From assembly GCA_003223115.1 (NCBI GenBank), contig QHXW01000152.1, forward strand, positions 1 through 64,000: a stretch of DNA of 64,000 bases. Reading direction: 5' to 3'. This document shows positions 1 through 8,073 of this stretch, one piece after another. The stretch comes from Acidobacteriota bacterium (GTDB taxonomy: Bacteria; Acidobacteriota; Terriglobia; Bryobacterales; Bryobacteraceae). A program made the translations under genes and the position numbers. The first letter of the stretch is position 1, and each line of letters begins with the position of its first letter. Below the pieces are notes generated by a model. It searched no databases and was not told the DNA's origin. It saw nothing but the letters and a program-made list of their open reading frames with translations.

Positions 1-1
1 G

Positions 2-538
2 AGCCTTCCCGGTCACATTTATTTCGTGATGCCGGGCCAAGTGGACGTACAGGTTCCCTGGGAATTCCAGGGTCTGGGCTCGGTTTCGATGAAAGTCAGC
101 GTAGGCGAAACCCAGAGCGCCGTCTACACTGTGCCACTGAACGATTACTCGCCCGCGACTTTTCTTATTTCGGACACGAAGGGCGGGGAGGTAATTGCCG
201 CTCTCGACCGGACAAATCGCATCGTCTCGAGCGCGAACCCGGCCCTGCGAGGGCAGGCGATTTCGCTCTACGTAAACGGCCTAGGCCCGGTAGATCACAC
301 TCCGGCCAGCGGCGATCCCACGCCACCGCCGCAGCCTTTCGTGCAAACGCGGCTTCGACCGAGAGTGACGGTAGACGGGGTGGACGCCCAGGTCACTTTC
401 AGCGGCCTGGCGCCGTACAATGTCGGGTTATATCAAATCAACATCGTGATACCTGCTCAGGCGACTGCCGGATTACGGCCAGTGGTAATCACTATCAATG
501 GTATAGATTCCCAATCCGTAAATTTACCGGTACAGTAA
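2..538 (+). CDS. C-terminal TIGR03437-type domain of a larger exported protein (5' truncated)
   Basis: The frame is open from base 2, so the gene begins outside the window and the internal ATG at 26 is probably not its start. What remains (about 178 residues) matches the Solibacter-type TIGR03437 domain: a PGQVDVQVPWE segment near the start, NPALRGQAISLYVNGLG in the middle, and a final GLAPYNVGLYQINIVIPAQ followed by a short beta strand and stop. In known proteins this domain sits at the C-terminus of long secreted or surface proteins; its function is not established. The subtilase gene follows after 22 bp on the same strand, so the two may be co-transcribed. Family confident; the full protein cannot be judged. 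Confidence 0.75.
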   Translation, partial: SLPGHIYFVMPGQVDVQVPWEFQGLGSVSMKVSVGETQSAVYTVPLNDYSPATFLISDTKGGEVIAALDRTNRIVSSANPALRGQAISLYVNGLGPVDHTPASGDPTPPPQPFVQTRLRPRVTVDGVDAQVTFSGLAPYNVGLYQINIVIPAQATAGLRPVVITINGIDSQSVNLPVQ

Positions 539-560
539 ACATTTAGGTAGCCTTATTCGC

Positions 561-3029
561 ATGAAGAAATCTGCTCTTCGTTATGTCGGGCTCCCCCTGC
601 TTACCTGCGCTCTAGGCATGGCCCGGACCATTCCGGACCGTTACATTGTGGAACTCGTGGCGGCGCCGGCTGCGGCTCGGGTTACGGCGCGCGGGAGACA
701 GGCGCAGCGGCTCGAGCTGGCCGGAAGGCGCTCGGAGGTACGCGCGGAGCAGTTGAGAACACGCGCGGCCATCGAACAGGAAGGCGGCGAGGTCCTGGCA
801 ACTTTGGACACCGTTGGCAATGCCATGATTGTGCGGATGCCGGCGCTCGAAGCCTCGAAACTCTTTGGTGTGCAGGGCGTGAGCCGCGTTCATCCTGAGA
901 GAGAATTCAAGCTGCTGCTGGACCGCGCCGTGGTGGTGCACAAAATCGTGGACGCGTGGAACGATATCGGCCTGGATCGGGCGGGACGGGGAATCAAGAT
1001 CGGCATGATCGATACGGGAATTGACATCACGCATCCGGCATTTCAGGATTCCTCGCTTCCCATTCCGACGGGATTTCCGAAGGTGGGCCAGGATACGGAC
1101 ACGGCTTACACCAACAACAAAGTGATTGTGGCGCGGAGCTATGTCAATCTTCTCTCCGGGTCCGACCCGGACAAATCCGCGAAGGACGACCAGGGACACG
1201 GCACTGCTACGGCGATGGCGGCAGCGGGCGTACAGAATTCAGGTCCGCTGGCCACCATTCGCGGCGTGGCGCCCAAGGCGTATCTGGGCAGCTATAAAGT
1301 TTTCGGGTCACCGGGCGTCAACGATACGGCCACGGAGGGCGCGATTCTCAAAGCCATCGACGACGCAGTGGCCGATGGTATGGACGTGATCAACATGAGC
1401 CTGGGCGATGCGCTGGCGGAGTCTCTGGCACAGGATTTTGAGGTACAGGCCCTGCAGAACGCCGCCGCGCTGGGCGTCATTGTGGTGGTATCGGCCGGGA
1501 ACACGGGACCGGACCTGCACACCATCGGGTCACCGGCCAGCGCGCCGGCGGCAATTACGGTGGGGGCGTCCTTTAACGACCGGGAATTCGGCGGATCAGT
1601 GAATGCGGACGGCAAGAGTTATTTTGCGATTCCGGGCTCATCGCAAGCACCCCCGCATCCCATCTCGGCTTCGCTCACAGACACCGCGGCTCTCGAGAGC
1701 GACGGGCTCGCCTGCTCCGCTTTCCCATCCGGCAGCCTGCAGGGAAAAATCGCCCTCATTCTGCGCGGCACATGCTTTTTCGTGGATAAGCTCAATAACG
1801 TTCAAGCGGCGGGCGCGGTGGCAGCGCTCATTTACACCGATGCCGCGAGGCCTGACCCGATCCCGATGGATGTCCAATCGGCCACGCTACCGGCGATTAT
1901 GGTGAGTTATCCGGATGGCGTGGATATCAAGCACCGCCTGGTGGCCAACGCGCAGATGAACACCACGCTCGACTTCACCATCGCGGCGCGGTCCGTCAGT
2001 TCCGACCGATTGGCGGATTTCACGGCCAAAGGGCCGAACGTAGGTGACTCCATCAAACCTGACCTGGTGGCTGTCGGAACCTATGTGTACACCGCGGCTC
2101 AGAAAACTAATTCCAAAGGCGATCTCTACAGGGCTGACGGGTATGCCGTGGTGGACGGAACCAGTTTCTCGTCGCCGATTGTTGCCGGAGCCGCGGCCTT
2201 GCTCAAGTCGGCGCGTCCGGGCCTCAAAGTGGCTGAGTACCGTTCGTTGATCATCAACTCGGCTAAATCCATTTCGTTGAAATCCGGTCTCGCAGCGCGT
2301 GTGCAGGAGGCGGGCGCAGGAAGCCTCAACATGCTTGCCGCGCTGCATGCCACGTCCGCCGAGGCGCCGACGTCGATTTCTTTCGGGATTGCGACGGCGG
2401 ACGTGCACGAGTCGAGCACCCTGACCATCACCAACGTAGGTTCGACAGCTGAGACTTTCACATTGTGGAGCACCACGCGAGGTGCGCCGCTGGGATTTGT
2501 AGCGCCGGACAGCCGCACGGCCGAGACGATCGAGATTTCCGGTAAGACTCCGGCGGTCACGTTGTCCACGAACCTCATCACTCTGAATCCCGGCGCCTCG
2601 ACCGGCGTAACCGTGGCTCTGACCGGATTCGGTTTGCCTCCGGGCTCCTACGACAGCTTCATCCACATTCTGGGCGCAAAGTCGGGTGTGGAGTCGCGCG
2701 TGCCGGTCTGGTATGGCGTGGCATCCGGTGTGCCGGCCAACATCACGATTCTAAACGTGAAGGACAAGCCCTCACCCGGCAGCCTCAATCCGGACGCGGC
2801 GTTCTTCCGCGTGACGGATGCGGGTGGTATTACAGTCCCTGACGCCAGCCCCAAAGCCACAGTGGTATCAGGCGGAGGCTCGGTGCACGACATTACCGTT
2901 ATGGACGGCACATTTCCTGGCGTGTTCGGGCTGAGTGTGACACTCGGCCGCACAGCCGGGTCGAATGTGTTTCGCATTCAGGCGGGGGATGTCACCAAAG
3001 AAGTGACGATCGTCAGCGTCAGCCAGTAG
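561..3029 (+). CDS. Exported subtilisin-like serine protease (S8) with PA domain
   Basis: An 822-residue extracytoplasmic protease. Residues 1-21 are a Sec-type signal (basic MKKS, then a hydrophobic stretch). About 25-115 resemble an I9-type propeptide. The S8 catalytic triad is visible as Asp151 (DTGID), His213 (GHGTA) and Ser525 (GTSFSSP), with the oxyanion Asn304 in SAGNTGP. A protease-associated insert lies at about 365-465 (GKIALILRGTCFF). The remaining 270 residues are beta-rich, with a TLTITNVG strand typical of Fn3-like or ASPM-type repeats. Start chosen at the ATG that gives the signal peptide; no strong ribosome binding site. The conserved residues suggest an active enzyme, probably processed after export. 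Confidence 0.9.
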   Translation: MKKSALRYVGLPLLTCALGMARTIPDRYIVELVAAPAAARVTARGRQAQRLELAGRRSEVRAEQLRTRAAIEQEGGEVLATLDTVGNAMIVRMPALEASKLFGVQGVSRVHPEREFKLLLDRAVVVHKIVDAWNDIGLDRAGRGIKIGMIDTGIDITHPAFQDSSLPIPTGFPKVGQDTDTAYTNNKVIVARSYVNLLSGSDPDKSAKDDQGHGTATAMAAAGVQNSGPLATIRGVAPKAYLGSYKVFGSPGVNDTATEGAILKAIDDAVADGMDVINMSLGDALAESLAQDFEVQALQNAAALGVIVVVSAGNTGPDLHTIGSPASAPAAITVGASFNDREFGGSVNADGKSYFAIPGSSQAPPHPISASLTDTAALESDGLACSAFPSGSLQGKIALILRGTCFFVDKLNNVQAAGAVAALIYTDAARPDPIPMDVQSATLPAIMVSYPDGVDIKHRLVANAQMNTTLDFTIAARSVSSDRLADFTAKGPNVGDSIKPDLVAVGTYVYTAAQKTNSKGDLYRADGYAVVDGTSFSSPIVAGAAALLKSARPGLKVAEYRSLIINSAKSISLKSGLAARVQEAGAGSLNMLAALHATSAEAPTSISFGIATADVHESSTLTITNVGSTAETFTLWSTTRGAPLGFVAPDSRTAETIEISGKTPAVTLSTNLITLNPGASTGVTVALTGFGLPPGSYDSFIHILGAKSGVESRVPVWYGVASGVPANITILNVKDKPSPGSLNPDAAFFRVTDAGGITVPDASPKATVVSGGGSVHDITVMDGTFPGVFGLSVTLGRTAGSNVFRIQAGDVTKEVTIVSVSQ

Positions 3030-3095
3030 AACCCCCGATTCGACACGGCTCCTGCTGAAATTGAGAGGATACCGCACTTCAGAAGCGCCCTGAAT

Positions 3096-3125
3096 CGGAC
3101 ACGCCACCACCCTACCGCCTATAAT
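3096..3125 (+). promoter_or_regulatory. Candidate sigma-70 promoter of greA
   Basis: A perfect -10 TATAAT at 3120-3125 and a 4/6 -35 CGGACA at 3096-3101, 18 bp apart, lie upstream of greA. A purine-rich AGGGAGGG follows at about 3134-3141, 14 bp before the ATG, which is a long spacing for a ribosome binding site. Confidence 0.5.
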
Positions 3126-3155
3126 GTCCAACTAGGGAGGGACTTTCCTTTCTGA

Positions 3156-3632
3156 ATGCAGGATTTCAAGAAGAAATTGCAGGATGAGATCGCCGCGCTC
3201 GAGTACGAGCTGCGTAATGAGCTTCCGAGGGAAATCCTGAAAGCGCGGGCGCACGGTGATCTGAGCGAGAATGCTGAATACCATGCAGCCAAAGAACGGC
3301 AGGGTTTCGTCAACGCGCGCTTGAACCAGTTAAAACACCGGCTGGCAGAAATGTCCATGGTGGATTTCTCCAAGATTCCGCATGGCCGCGTGGGGCTGGG
3401 CTCGCGCGTGGTGGTACTGGATGTGAAAAAGGACGAGCGGATTACATATAGTCTGGTGACGACCGAGGAGACCGACGCCTCAAAAGGTAAGATCTCGACC
3501 ACTTCACCCATCGGGCGGGGATTGCTGGGCAAGGAGGTAGGTGACATAGTAAAAGTACAGATTCCCGGAGGCTCACGGGAGTTTGAAGTACTAGAGTTCA
3601 AGACCATCCACGACATAACCGACGAGATATGA
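3156..3632 (+). CDS. greA: Transcription elongation factor GreA
   Basis: GreA inserts its coiled coil into the RNA polymerase secondary channel and stimulates cleavage of backtracked RNA. The 158-residue length is that of the family. The N-terminal coiled coil carries the acidic tip signature GDLSENAEYHAAKE (about residues 28-41), which coordinates the catalytic magnesium. The C-terminal FKBP-like domain contains SPIGRGLLGKEVGD. The last four bases overlap the ATG of the next gene (ATGA), so the lipid gene is probably translationally coupled. A good -10 TATAAT lies 30 bp upstream. Confidence 0.95.
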   Translation: MQDFKKKLQDEIAALEYELRNELPREILKARAHGDLSENAEYHAAKERQGFVNARLNQLKHRLAEMSMVDFSKIPHGRVGLGSRVVVLDVKKDERITYSLVTTEETDASKGKISTTSPIGRGLLGKEVGDIVKVQIPGGSREFEVLEFKTIHDITDEI

Positions 3633-4270
3633 CTGTCACGCGCCTGATCGGCAGGACCTCCGGCAAAATCATCAACCTGATTGTGGGCGCGCTCGCGCTG
3701 TCGCGCATCCATCCGAATGTCCTTACGTTTCTGGGTTTGGTCATCAATACCTGGGCGGCCTTTCTGTTCGCGGCGGGCCGGTTTCGGGCAGCAGGCCTGG
3801 TGGTGATTCTGGCAGGCGTATTCGACATGGTGGACGGCCGGGTGGCGCGCGAAACCAACCGGGTGACGCGTTTCGGCGGCTTCTTCGATTCGGTGATCGA
3901 CCGCTACTCAGATCTGGCGCTGTTCATGGGTCTGCTGGTTTACTACGCATCCATCAATCGCTTCTTCTATATCGTGCTCACCGCTATCGTCATGACCGGA
4001 TCGGTAATGGTGAGTTACACGCGCGCACGCGCCGAGTGCACGATCCCGAAGTGCAAGGTGGGGTTTCTCGAACGCCCGGAACGCGTGGTGCTGATCATCA
4101 TCGGTGCGCTGTTCGATCGCATGGCGCCGGTATTGTGGGTTATCGCGATGCTCTCGAATCTGACAGTGGTTCACCGCATGATCTACACCTGGCAGGAAGC
4201 CAAGCGCCTGGAAGAAGCGCAATTGCGGTCCGTGCCACAGACCGAACCCACGCGGGCGATGAAGGCCTGA
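3629..4270 (+). CDS. CDP-alcohol phosphatidyltransferase (PgsA-like membrane enzyme)
   Basis: This integral membrane enzyme of phospholipid synthesis transfers a phosphatidyl group from CDP-diacylglycerol to an alcohol. The family signature DGxxARx8GxxxDxxxD is present exactly: DGRVAR, then eight residues, then GGFFDSVID (about residues 70-92). Several hydrophobic helices flank it over 213 residues. The C-terminal 30 residues are polar. It overlaps greA by four bases. The alcohol acceptor (glycerol phosphate, inositol phosphate or another) cannot be read from the motif; pgsA-like is the default, and archaetidylinositol-phosphate-synthase-like annotations are also common in this family. Confidence 0.85.
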   Translation: MTVTRLIGRTSGKIINLIVGALALSRIHPNVLTFLGLVINTWAAFLFAAGRFRAAGLVVILAGVFDMVDGRVARETNRVTRFGGFFDSVIDRYSDLALFMGLLVYYASINRFFYIVLTAIVMTGSVMVSYTRARAECTIPKCKVGFLERPERVVLIIIGALFDRMAPVLWVIAMLSNLTVVHRMIYTWQEAKRLEEAQLRSVPQTEPTRAMKA

Positions 4271-4328
4271 CAAACGGGCCGGCTAATCACTCCGCAGGAA
4301 ACAAGAAAAAATCTGTGGCTGCGTGCAC

Positions 4329-4415
4329 GACAGGCGAAAACGCCTGTCCCACAAAGCAGAAGGAAGGTCTGCGACGGCGGTCCTACCGACAGGCAGGAAT
4401 GCAGCAGAAATGCCT
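4329..4415. repeat. Two palindromic elements in the 3' intergenic spacer
   Basis: A perfect 8-bp stem GACAGGCG/CGCCTGTC with an AAAA loop occupies 4329-4348 and is followed by CCCAC. A related but weaker stem, AGGCA/TGCCT, spans 4391-4415 and is followed by ATTCCAC. The shared pattern (hairpin, then a YCCAC tail) looks like two diverged copies of an interspersed palindromic element. They lie between the convergent phosphatidyltransferase and acpS genes and could also act as terminators, though no T-run follows. Confidence 0.5.
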
Positions 4416-4429
4416 ATTCCACAACAAAA

Positions 4430-4807
4430 CTAGTCTTCCAGAATCACCTGAGCCATGCCCAGTTGCGCGGTATGGGTGATGGAGAGCGAAATGAGCTTCA
4501 CGCCAAGCTGGCCAGCGATGCGGGCGGCTTCACCGTGGAGTTTGAGTGTCGGCCGGCCCGTGGGGAGATTCGCGACCTCGAAATCCTGCCAGCGGACGCC
4601 CCGCTTCCAGCCGGTGCCGATGGCCTTCATGCCTGCTTCCTTGGCGGCGAAGCGGCCCGCGTAACGCTCGAACCGGTTGGTTTTGCGCTCGACATAAGCG
4701 ATTTCGCCCGGCGTGTAGATGCGGTCGATGAAACGGCGCCCGTACCGGCCGATGGCTGCGCGGATGCGGTCCACTTCGGCAAGATCCACTCCCATACCGA
4801 CGATCAT
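4430..4807 (-). CDS. acpS: Holo-[acyl-carrier-protein] synthase AcpS
   Basis: AcpS transfers 4'-phosphopantetheine from CoA to apo-ACP and so activates fatty-acid synthesis. At 125 residues it has the usual AcpS length. The two signatures are present: [10 protein letters not shown] (about residues 6-15, with the magnesium-binding Asp) and [13 protein letters not shown] (about 52-64, with the Glu and Lys). The family C-terminal strand [14 protein letters not shown] is intact. The start codon overlaps the stop of nikR by four bases (ATGA), so a housekeeping lipid gene appears coupled to the nickel regulator. Confidence 0.95.
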   Translation of the reverse strand: MIVGMGVDLAEVDRIRAAIGRYGRRFIDRIYTPGEIAYVERKTNRFERYAGRFAAKEAGMKAIGTGWKRGVRWQDFEVANLPTGRPTLKLHGEAARIAGQLGVKLISLSITHTAQLGMAQVILED

Positions 4808-5223
4808 TTCAGTTCTGCTCCGGAGGTGGTAATGGTCAGCCGGCCGTGCTTGACGCCCTTGGTGCTGATGAGCGCATCAGCGATTTTTTGTACGACCGCG
4901 GCCTTTCCGCGTACCACCAGCACTTCGAGGCAGTTATCGTGATCCAGATGTACGTGCAAGGTGGAGAGGATGGATTTGTGGAAGTCATGCTGGAGGTCCG
5001 TCAGTTTTTCACTCAGCATCCGGACGTGGTGGTTATACACCAGAGTCACGGTACCCACTACGCTCGCGTCCGGCGACTCCCAGGTCTTTTGCACCAGTTC
5101 ATCGCGGATGAGGTCGCGGAATGCTTCAGAACGGTTGGTGTACCCGCGCTTGCTGATCAAACGGTCAAATTTCTCCAATAGCTCAGAATCTATGGCTACG
5201 CCGATTCGGCTGAGGCCGCTCAT
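4804..5223 (-). CDS. nikR: Nickel-responsive transcriptional regulator NikR
   Basis: NikR is a ribbon-helix-helix repressor with a C-terminal ACT-like nickel-sensing domain. I start at the ATG at 5223 (139 residues), because residues 2-12 then form the DNA-contacting strand [11 protein letters not shown]; a longer frame to 5373 has no RHH-like sequence. The four square-planar nickel ligands of E. coli NikR (His76, His87, His89, Cys95) have exact counterparts here at His79, His90, His92 and Cys98 ([10 protein letters not shown]). The divergent neighbours encode an ECF metal transporter, and a palindrome lies between them. A nickel sensor is therefore well supported. Confidence 0.92.
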   Translation of the reverse strand: MSGLSRIGVAIDSELLEKFDRLISKRGYTNRSEAFRDLIRDELVQKTWESPDASVVGTVTLVYNHHVRMLSEKLTDLQHDFHKSILSTLHVHLDHDNCLEVLVVRGKAAVVQKIADALISTKGVKHGRLTITTSGAELK

Positions 5224-5301
5224 TCGTACAGAGATTATAGAAGACGGAGGAGCCCGAGTGTCAGGCGCCGGGCGGGAGGCAGAGGTGGCGGCATTCGGGC
5301 G

Positions 5302-5328
5302 GTGGCACGATTTTAACGATCGTGCTAC
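5302..5328. promoter_or_regulatory. Candidate NikR operator between nikR and nikMNQO
   Basis: A 10-bp inverted repeat (GTGGCACGAT at 5302-5311, ATCGTGCTAC at 5319-5328; 9 of 10 positions paired) with a 7-bp spacer. The outer half-sites, read as GTGGCA-N15-TGCTAC, have the size and spacing of known NikR operators (for example GTATGA-N16-TCATAC in E. coli). It lies directly upstream of the nikMN ribosome binding site (GGAG at 5332-5335), where a bound repressor would block expression. The sequence is observed; that NikR binds it is inference. Confidence 0.65.
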
Positions 5329-5345
5329 TTTGGAGATCAATTCTG

Positions 5346-6251
5346 ATGCACATCCCGGACGGATTCCTGTCAACGCCGGTTTGGGCCACGCTGGACCTGG
5401 CGGTGGTGCCCGCGGTGGGCTATTTCGCGCGGCGTGCGCAAGGCCTGGAACAATCCAAAGTGCCGCTATTGGGCGTCATGGGCGCCTTTGTGTTTGCCGC
5501 GCAGATGATCAACTTTCCGGTGGGCGTCGGGACCAGCGGGCATCTGATTGGAGCTGCGCTGCTGGCGTACACGCTGGGTCCGGCTGCCGCGAGTGTGGTG
5601 CTTACGGCGATCCTGGTAGTTCAGGCGCTGGTTTTTCAGGACGGGGGAACTCTGGCGCTGGGCGCCAACGTGCTGAACATGGCCGTGATCGGTTTGCTGG
5701 CGGGATACCTGCCCTACCAGATCTGGGGCGGCGGCCGCTGGCGCAGACCCGCGATTTTTCTGGGCGCCATGTTGTCCGTGATGGTCAGCGCGCTTCTGGC
5801 GCTGAGCGAATTGCTGGTTTCAGGAGTTGCTATGCCTGCCACGGCGCTGCGCGTTTCCATTGGCCTCTTCATGATTTACGGGTTGCTGGAAGGAGCGATT
5901 ACCGTAGCGGTGCTGGGAGCGCTCGAATCCATGAATGTGGGCTTTCTCAGGGTTCCGGAGGCGAGCGTTTCCCATCGGTTCAAGTGGGTGGGACTCGCGG
6001 CCATACTGCTAGCCACGTTCGGCGCGCTGATCGCATCGGCTTACCCGGACGGAATTCAGAGGCTCACTAGTGAGATAGGCATCGGATCGCACGGGCGGTT
6101 ACGCATCTCGACGCCGCTGGCAAATTATGAAGCCGCGTTTTTCCAATCCGGCTGGTTGCGTAAGGCTGCCGCGGGCGTTGCGGGCGTGGTGGTGATTTAC
6201 GGCGTCTGCGCGCTGGGTGGGCGCATCCTCGGCAGGCAAAGAGGCAAGTAG
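5346..6251 (+). CDS. nikMN: Nickel ECF transporter substrate-specific component, NikM-NikN fusion (CbiM-like)
   Basis: S-component of an energy-coupling-factor metal transporter. The protein must begin at the ATG at 5346, because the mature N-terminus MHIPDGFLS is the invariant metal-binding motif of CbiM/NikM (Met1 and His2 bind the ion). A GGAG lies 10 bp upstream. Hydrophobic helices fill residues 10-215. The C-terminal part (about 215-301) has a new transmembrane helix, then SAYPDGIQ, matching the PDGLE motif of NikN/CbiN, then a second helix, so M and N are fused. NikR upstream argues for nickel over cobalt. Confidence 0.9.
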   Translation: MHIPDGFLSTPVWATLDLAVVPAVGYFARRAQGLEQSKVPLLGVMGAFVFAAQMINFPVGVGTSGHLIGAALLAYTLGPAAASVVLTAILVVQALVFQDGGTLALGANVLNMAVIGLLAGYLPYQIWGGGRWRRPAIFLGAMLSVMVSALLALSELLVSGVAMPATALRVSIGLFMIYGLLEGAITVAVLGALESMNVGFLRVPEASVSHRFKWVGLAAILLATFGALIASAYPDGIQRLTSEIGIGSHGRLRISTPLANYEAAFFQSGWLRKAAAGVAGVVVIYGVCALGGRILGRQRGK

Positions 6252-6982
6252 TGCATCACGTCGTCCTCGATCGCTGGGGTTGCGGCTTGAGCCCCGTACA
6301 CCGCCGCGATCCCAGAGCAAAAATGCTGGCCGCGCTCATCTTTCTGGTGGCACTGGCGACTTCCCACCAGTCCTACCTGGCTGTGAGCGCTGTCTATTTC
6401 GCATTGCTGGTGACAGCTATTTTTGCGGCGGGACTCCCGCCGGCCGCGGTGTTGAGACGCGCCGCGCTGGTGCTTCCATTTTCGCTGGTATTCGCCGCCA
6501 TGAGCGTAGCATCCGGGGACACCACGCGCGCCATTTCACTCGTGGTGAAAAGTTACCTGTCGGCGTTAGTCGTATTAGTTCTGGTTTCAACCACGCCCTT
6601 GCCTCAACTACTAGGGGGCCTCGAGCGCACGGCCGTTCCGCGATTCCTTCTGTTGGTGGTGCAGTTTCTGTATCGCTATCTGTTCGTGATTTCGGAAGAA
6701 GCTCAGCACATGCGCGCGGCGGCGGCAGCGAAAGGCGGTTCCATGGGGCGGGTGATTTCCAGGCGTCGGCATTTCGGAGCGGCTGCCGGGGCGGTTGGTG
6801 TCCTGTTCGCGCGCTCCTACGCTCGAGCCGAGGCAATTCATCTGGCGATGCTGGCTCGTGGATTTGCGGGCCATTTTCGACCGCTCGCGAAAAGCTCGTT
6901 CCGAAAGCTGGACGCCGCGTTTCTGGCCGGCGCTGTAGCAGCCATTGTATTGCTGCGGGCAGCGATTGAGGCTTGGACCTGA
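6251..6982 (+). CDS. nikQ: ECF transporter transmembrane (T) component NikQ/CbiQ
   Basis: T-component that couples the ATPase to the substrate-binding subunit. It starts at GTG 6251, overlapping the last base of the nikMN stop codon. The N-terminus LSPVHRRDPRAKM fits the CbiQ family opening, followed by paired hydrophobic helices (about residues 25-75). The coupling-helix signatures are present as MRAAAAAKGG (about 155-164) and AEAIHLAMLARGF (about 194-206), equivalent to the family ARG motifs. The 3' end overlaps the nikO start by one base. No cobalamin biosynthesis genes are nearby, consistent with nickel uptake. Confidence 0.85.
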   Translation: MHHVVLDRWGCGLSPVHRRDPRAKMLAALIFLVALATSHQSYLAVSAVYFALLVTAIFAAGLPPAAVLRRAALVLPFSLVFAAMSVASGDTTRAISLVVKSYLSALVVLVLVSTTPLPQLLGGLERTAVPRFLLLVVQFLYRYLFVISEEAQHMRAAAAAKGGSMGRVISRRRHFGAAAGAVGVLFARSYARAEAIHLAMLARGFAGHFRPLAKSSFRKLDAAFLAGAVAAIVLLRAAIEAWT

Positions 6983-7704
6983 TGGACGCACTCATAGACG
7001 TCCGCAGTCTCTGTTTTCGATACGACGATGGGACCGTCGCGCTCGATGGTGTGGATTTCCAGCTCTATCCCGGCGAGACCGTGGCGATTTTCGGCGCAAA
7101 CGGATCGGGAAAGACGACGTTCGTGCTGCACCTGAACGGCCTGCTGATGGGCGGCGGCGCGATTACGATTTGCGGCAACGCTGTGAACAAGCAGAATCTC
7201 TCACGGGTGCGAGAAAAGGTAGGCGTGGTCTTTCAGGATTCTGAAATGCAGCTCTTTATGCCCACGGTGCTCGAAGACGTGGCGTTCGGGCCGCTCAATC
7301 TCGGACTCAGCCGTGAGGAAGCTTCAGAACGCGCGCTCGAAGCTCTGAAGCAGGTCGGCATGTCTGGTTGCGCCGCGAGAGCACCGTATCATCTCAGCGC
7401 CGGCGAAAAGAAACGGGTTGCGGTGGCCGGAATCCTGGCAATGCGCCCGGAGATCCTGGTGTTAGACGAGCCCACTACGTTCCTGGATCCTCCGGGGCAG
7501 CGATCGTTGATCGAACTGTTCGAATCGCTGCCGCAAGCCAAGATCCTGGTGACGCACGACGTGGAGTGCGCCCGCGCTTTGGCTCACAGGGCCGTGTTTT
7601 TCGAGAAGGGGCGCATCCGCGGCGAGGGCTCAGTCGAGGACATCGTTGCGCGTTTCAATTGGGATCGAACCGTGATCAGACGCCCGACGAGCAGCCGGCA
7701 CTAA
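6982..7704 (+). CDS. nikO: ECF transporter ATPase NikO/CbiO
   Basis: Nucleotide-binding subunit of the nickel transporter (240 residues). Walker A is GANGSGKTT (about residue 37), the Q-loop is VVFQDSEMQLF, the ABC signature is LSAGEKKRVAVAG (about 138-150), and Walker B is ILVLDEPTTFLDP (about 160-172) with the switch His in VTHD. I prefer ATG 6982, which overlaps the nikQ stop by one base; a TTG at 6973 would add three residues. Only one ATPase is present, so it presumably forms a homodimer. Last gene of the transporter operon. Confidence 0.9.
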   Translation: MDALIDVRSLCFRYDDGTVALDGVDFQLYPGETVAIFGANGSGKTTFVLHLNGLLMGGGAITICGNAVNKQNLSRVREKVGVVFQDSEMQLFMPTVLEDVAFGPLNLGLSREEASERALEALKQVGMSGCAARAPYHLSAGEKKRVAVAGILAMRPEILVLDEPTTFLDPPGQRSLIELFESLPQAKILVTHDVECARALAHRAVFFEKGRIRGEGSVEDIVARFNWDRTVIRRPTSSRH

Positions 7705-7724
7705 CCGTTCTTCAACCGAATCGG

Positions 7725-8006
7725 CTATCCGGCGGCCCTCGCGGCCTGAGCTTGTTTCTTGCGATGCTCGGCCCACCTCTTCCTTTGGGCCGCCGCGATA
7801 CGCCGGCGCGCTGACGCACTGAGCGTTCGTCTGCCTCTGGCTTCGCCCGAGGCTTTGGCAGCTGCGCCCGCACGCGTTCCGGAATTGCGTCCGCCCAGTT
7901 GTGAGCGGATCTCGCGAATCTTGTCTTCGATCTTCTGTTTTTCCAACTCGTAACCCACTAGCGCCATGGCTAATGTGGTTAGGTCAGATGATCTACCTCT
8001 CGGCAT
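7725..8006 (-). CDS. Small basic protein with coiled coil and C-terminal KRW motif, unknown function
   Basis: A 93-residue protein that I cannot assign. Start at ATG 8006, with AGGGAGAA about 5 bp upstream. Residues 10-38 predict a short coiled coil (ELEKQKIEDKIREIRSQL). A Gly/Ala/Arg linker follows, then a basic helix, LSASARRRIAAAQRKRWAEHRKK. Such a charged tail suggests nucleic-acid contact, but this is inference. The gene at 24464-24682 encodes a protein of the same build. It is convergent with nikO and divergent from dtd. Confidence 0.65.
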   Translation of the reverse strand: MPRGRSSDLTTLAMALVGYELEKQKIEDKIREIRSQLGGRNSGTRAGAAAKASGEARGRRTLSASARRRIAAAQRKRWAEHRKKQAQAARAAG

Positions 8007-8025
8007 GAGTTCTCCCTGGCACAAT

Positions 8026-8054
8026 ATATCATAAGTGTTACTAACATGTGTCAA
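8026..8054 (-). promoter_or_regulatory. Candidate promoter of the small KRW-motif gene
   Basis: On the minus strand a perfect -35 TTGACA (8054-8049) is followed after 17 bp by TGATAT (8031-8026), a weak -10; the shifted TATGAT is a better hexamer but only 15 bp away. It lies 20 bp upstream of the ATG at 8006. The same strand carries TTAGTAACACTTATGAT here, which recurs with one mismatch upstream of the LysR gene (45308-45292). Confidence 0.4.
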
Positions 8055-8073
8055 GATAAAAAGCTGACTTCCA

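Noticed and set aside
1887-2666. Long minus-strand open frame of 259 codons
   Set aside because: It lies wholly inside the subtilase gene and has no family resemblance; it is the antisense shadow of GC-rich codons.
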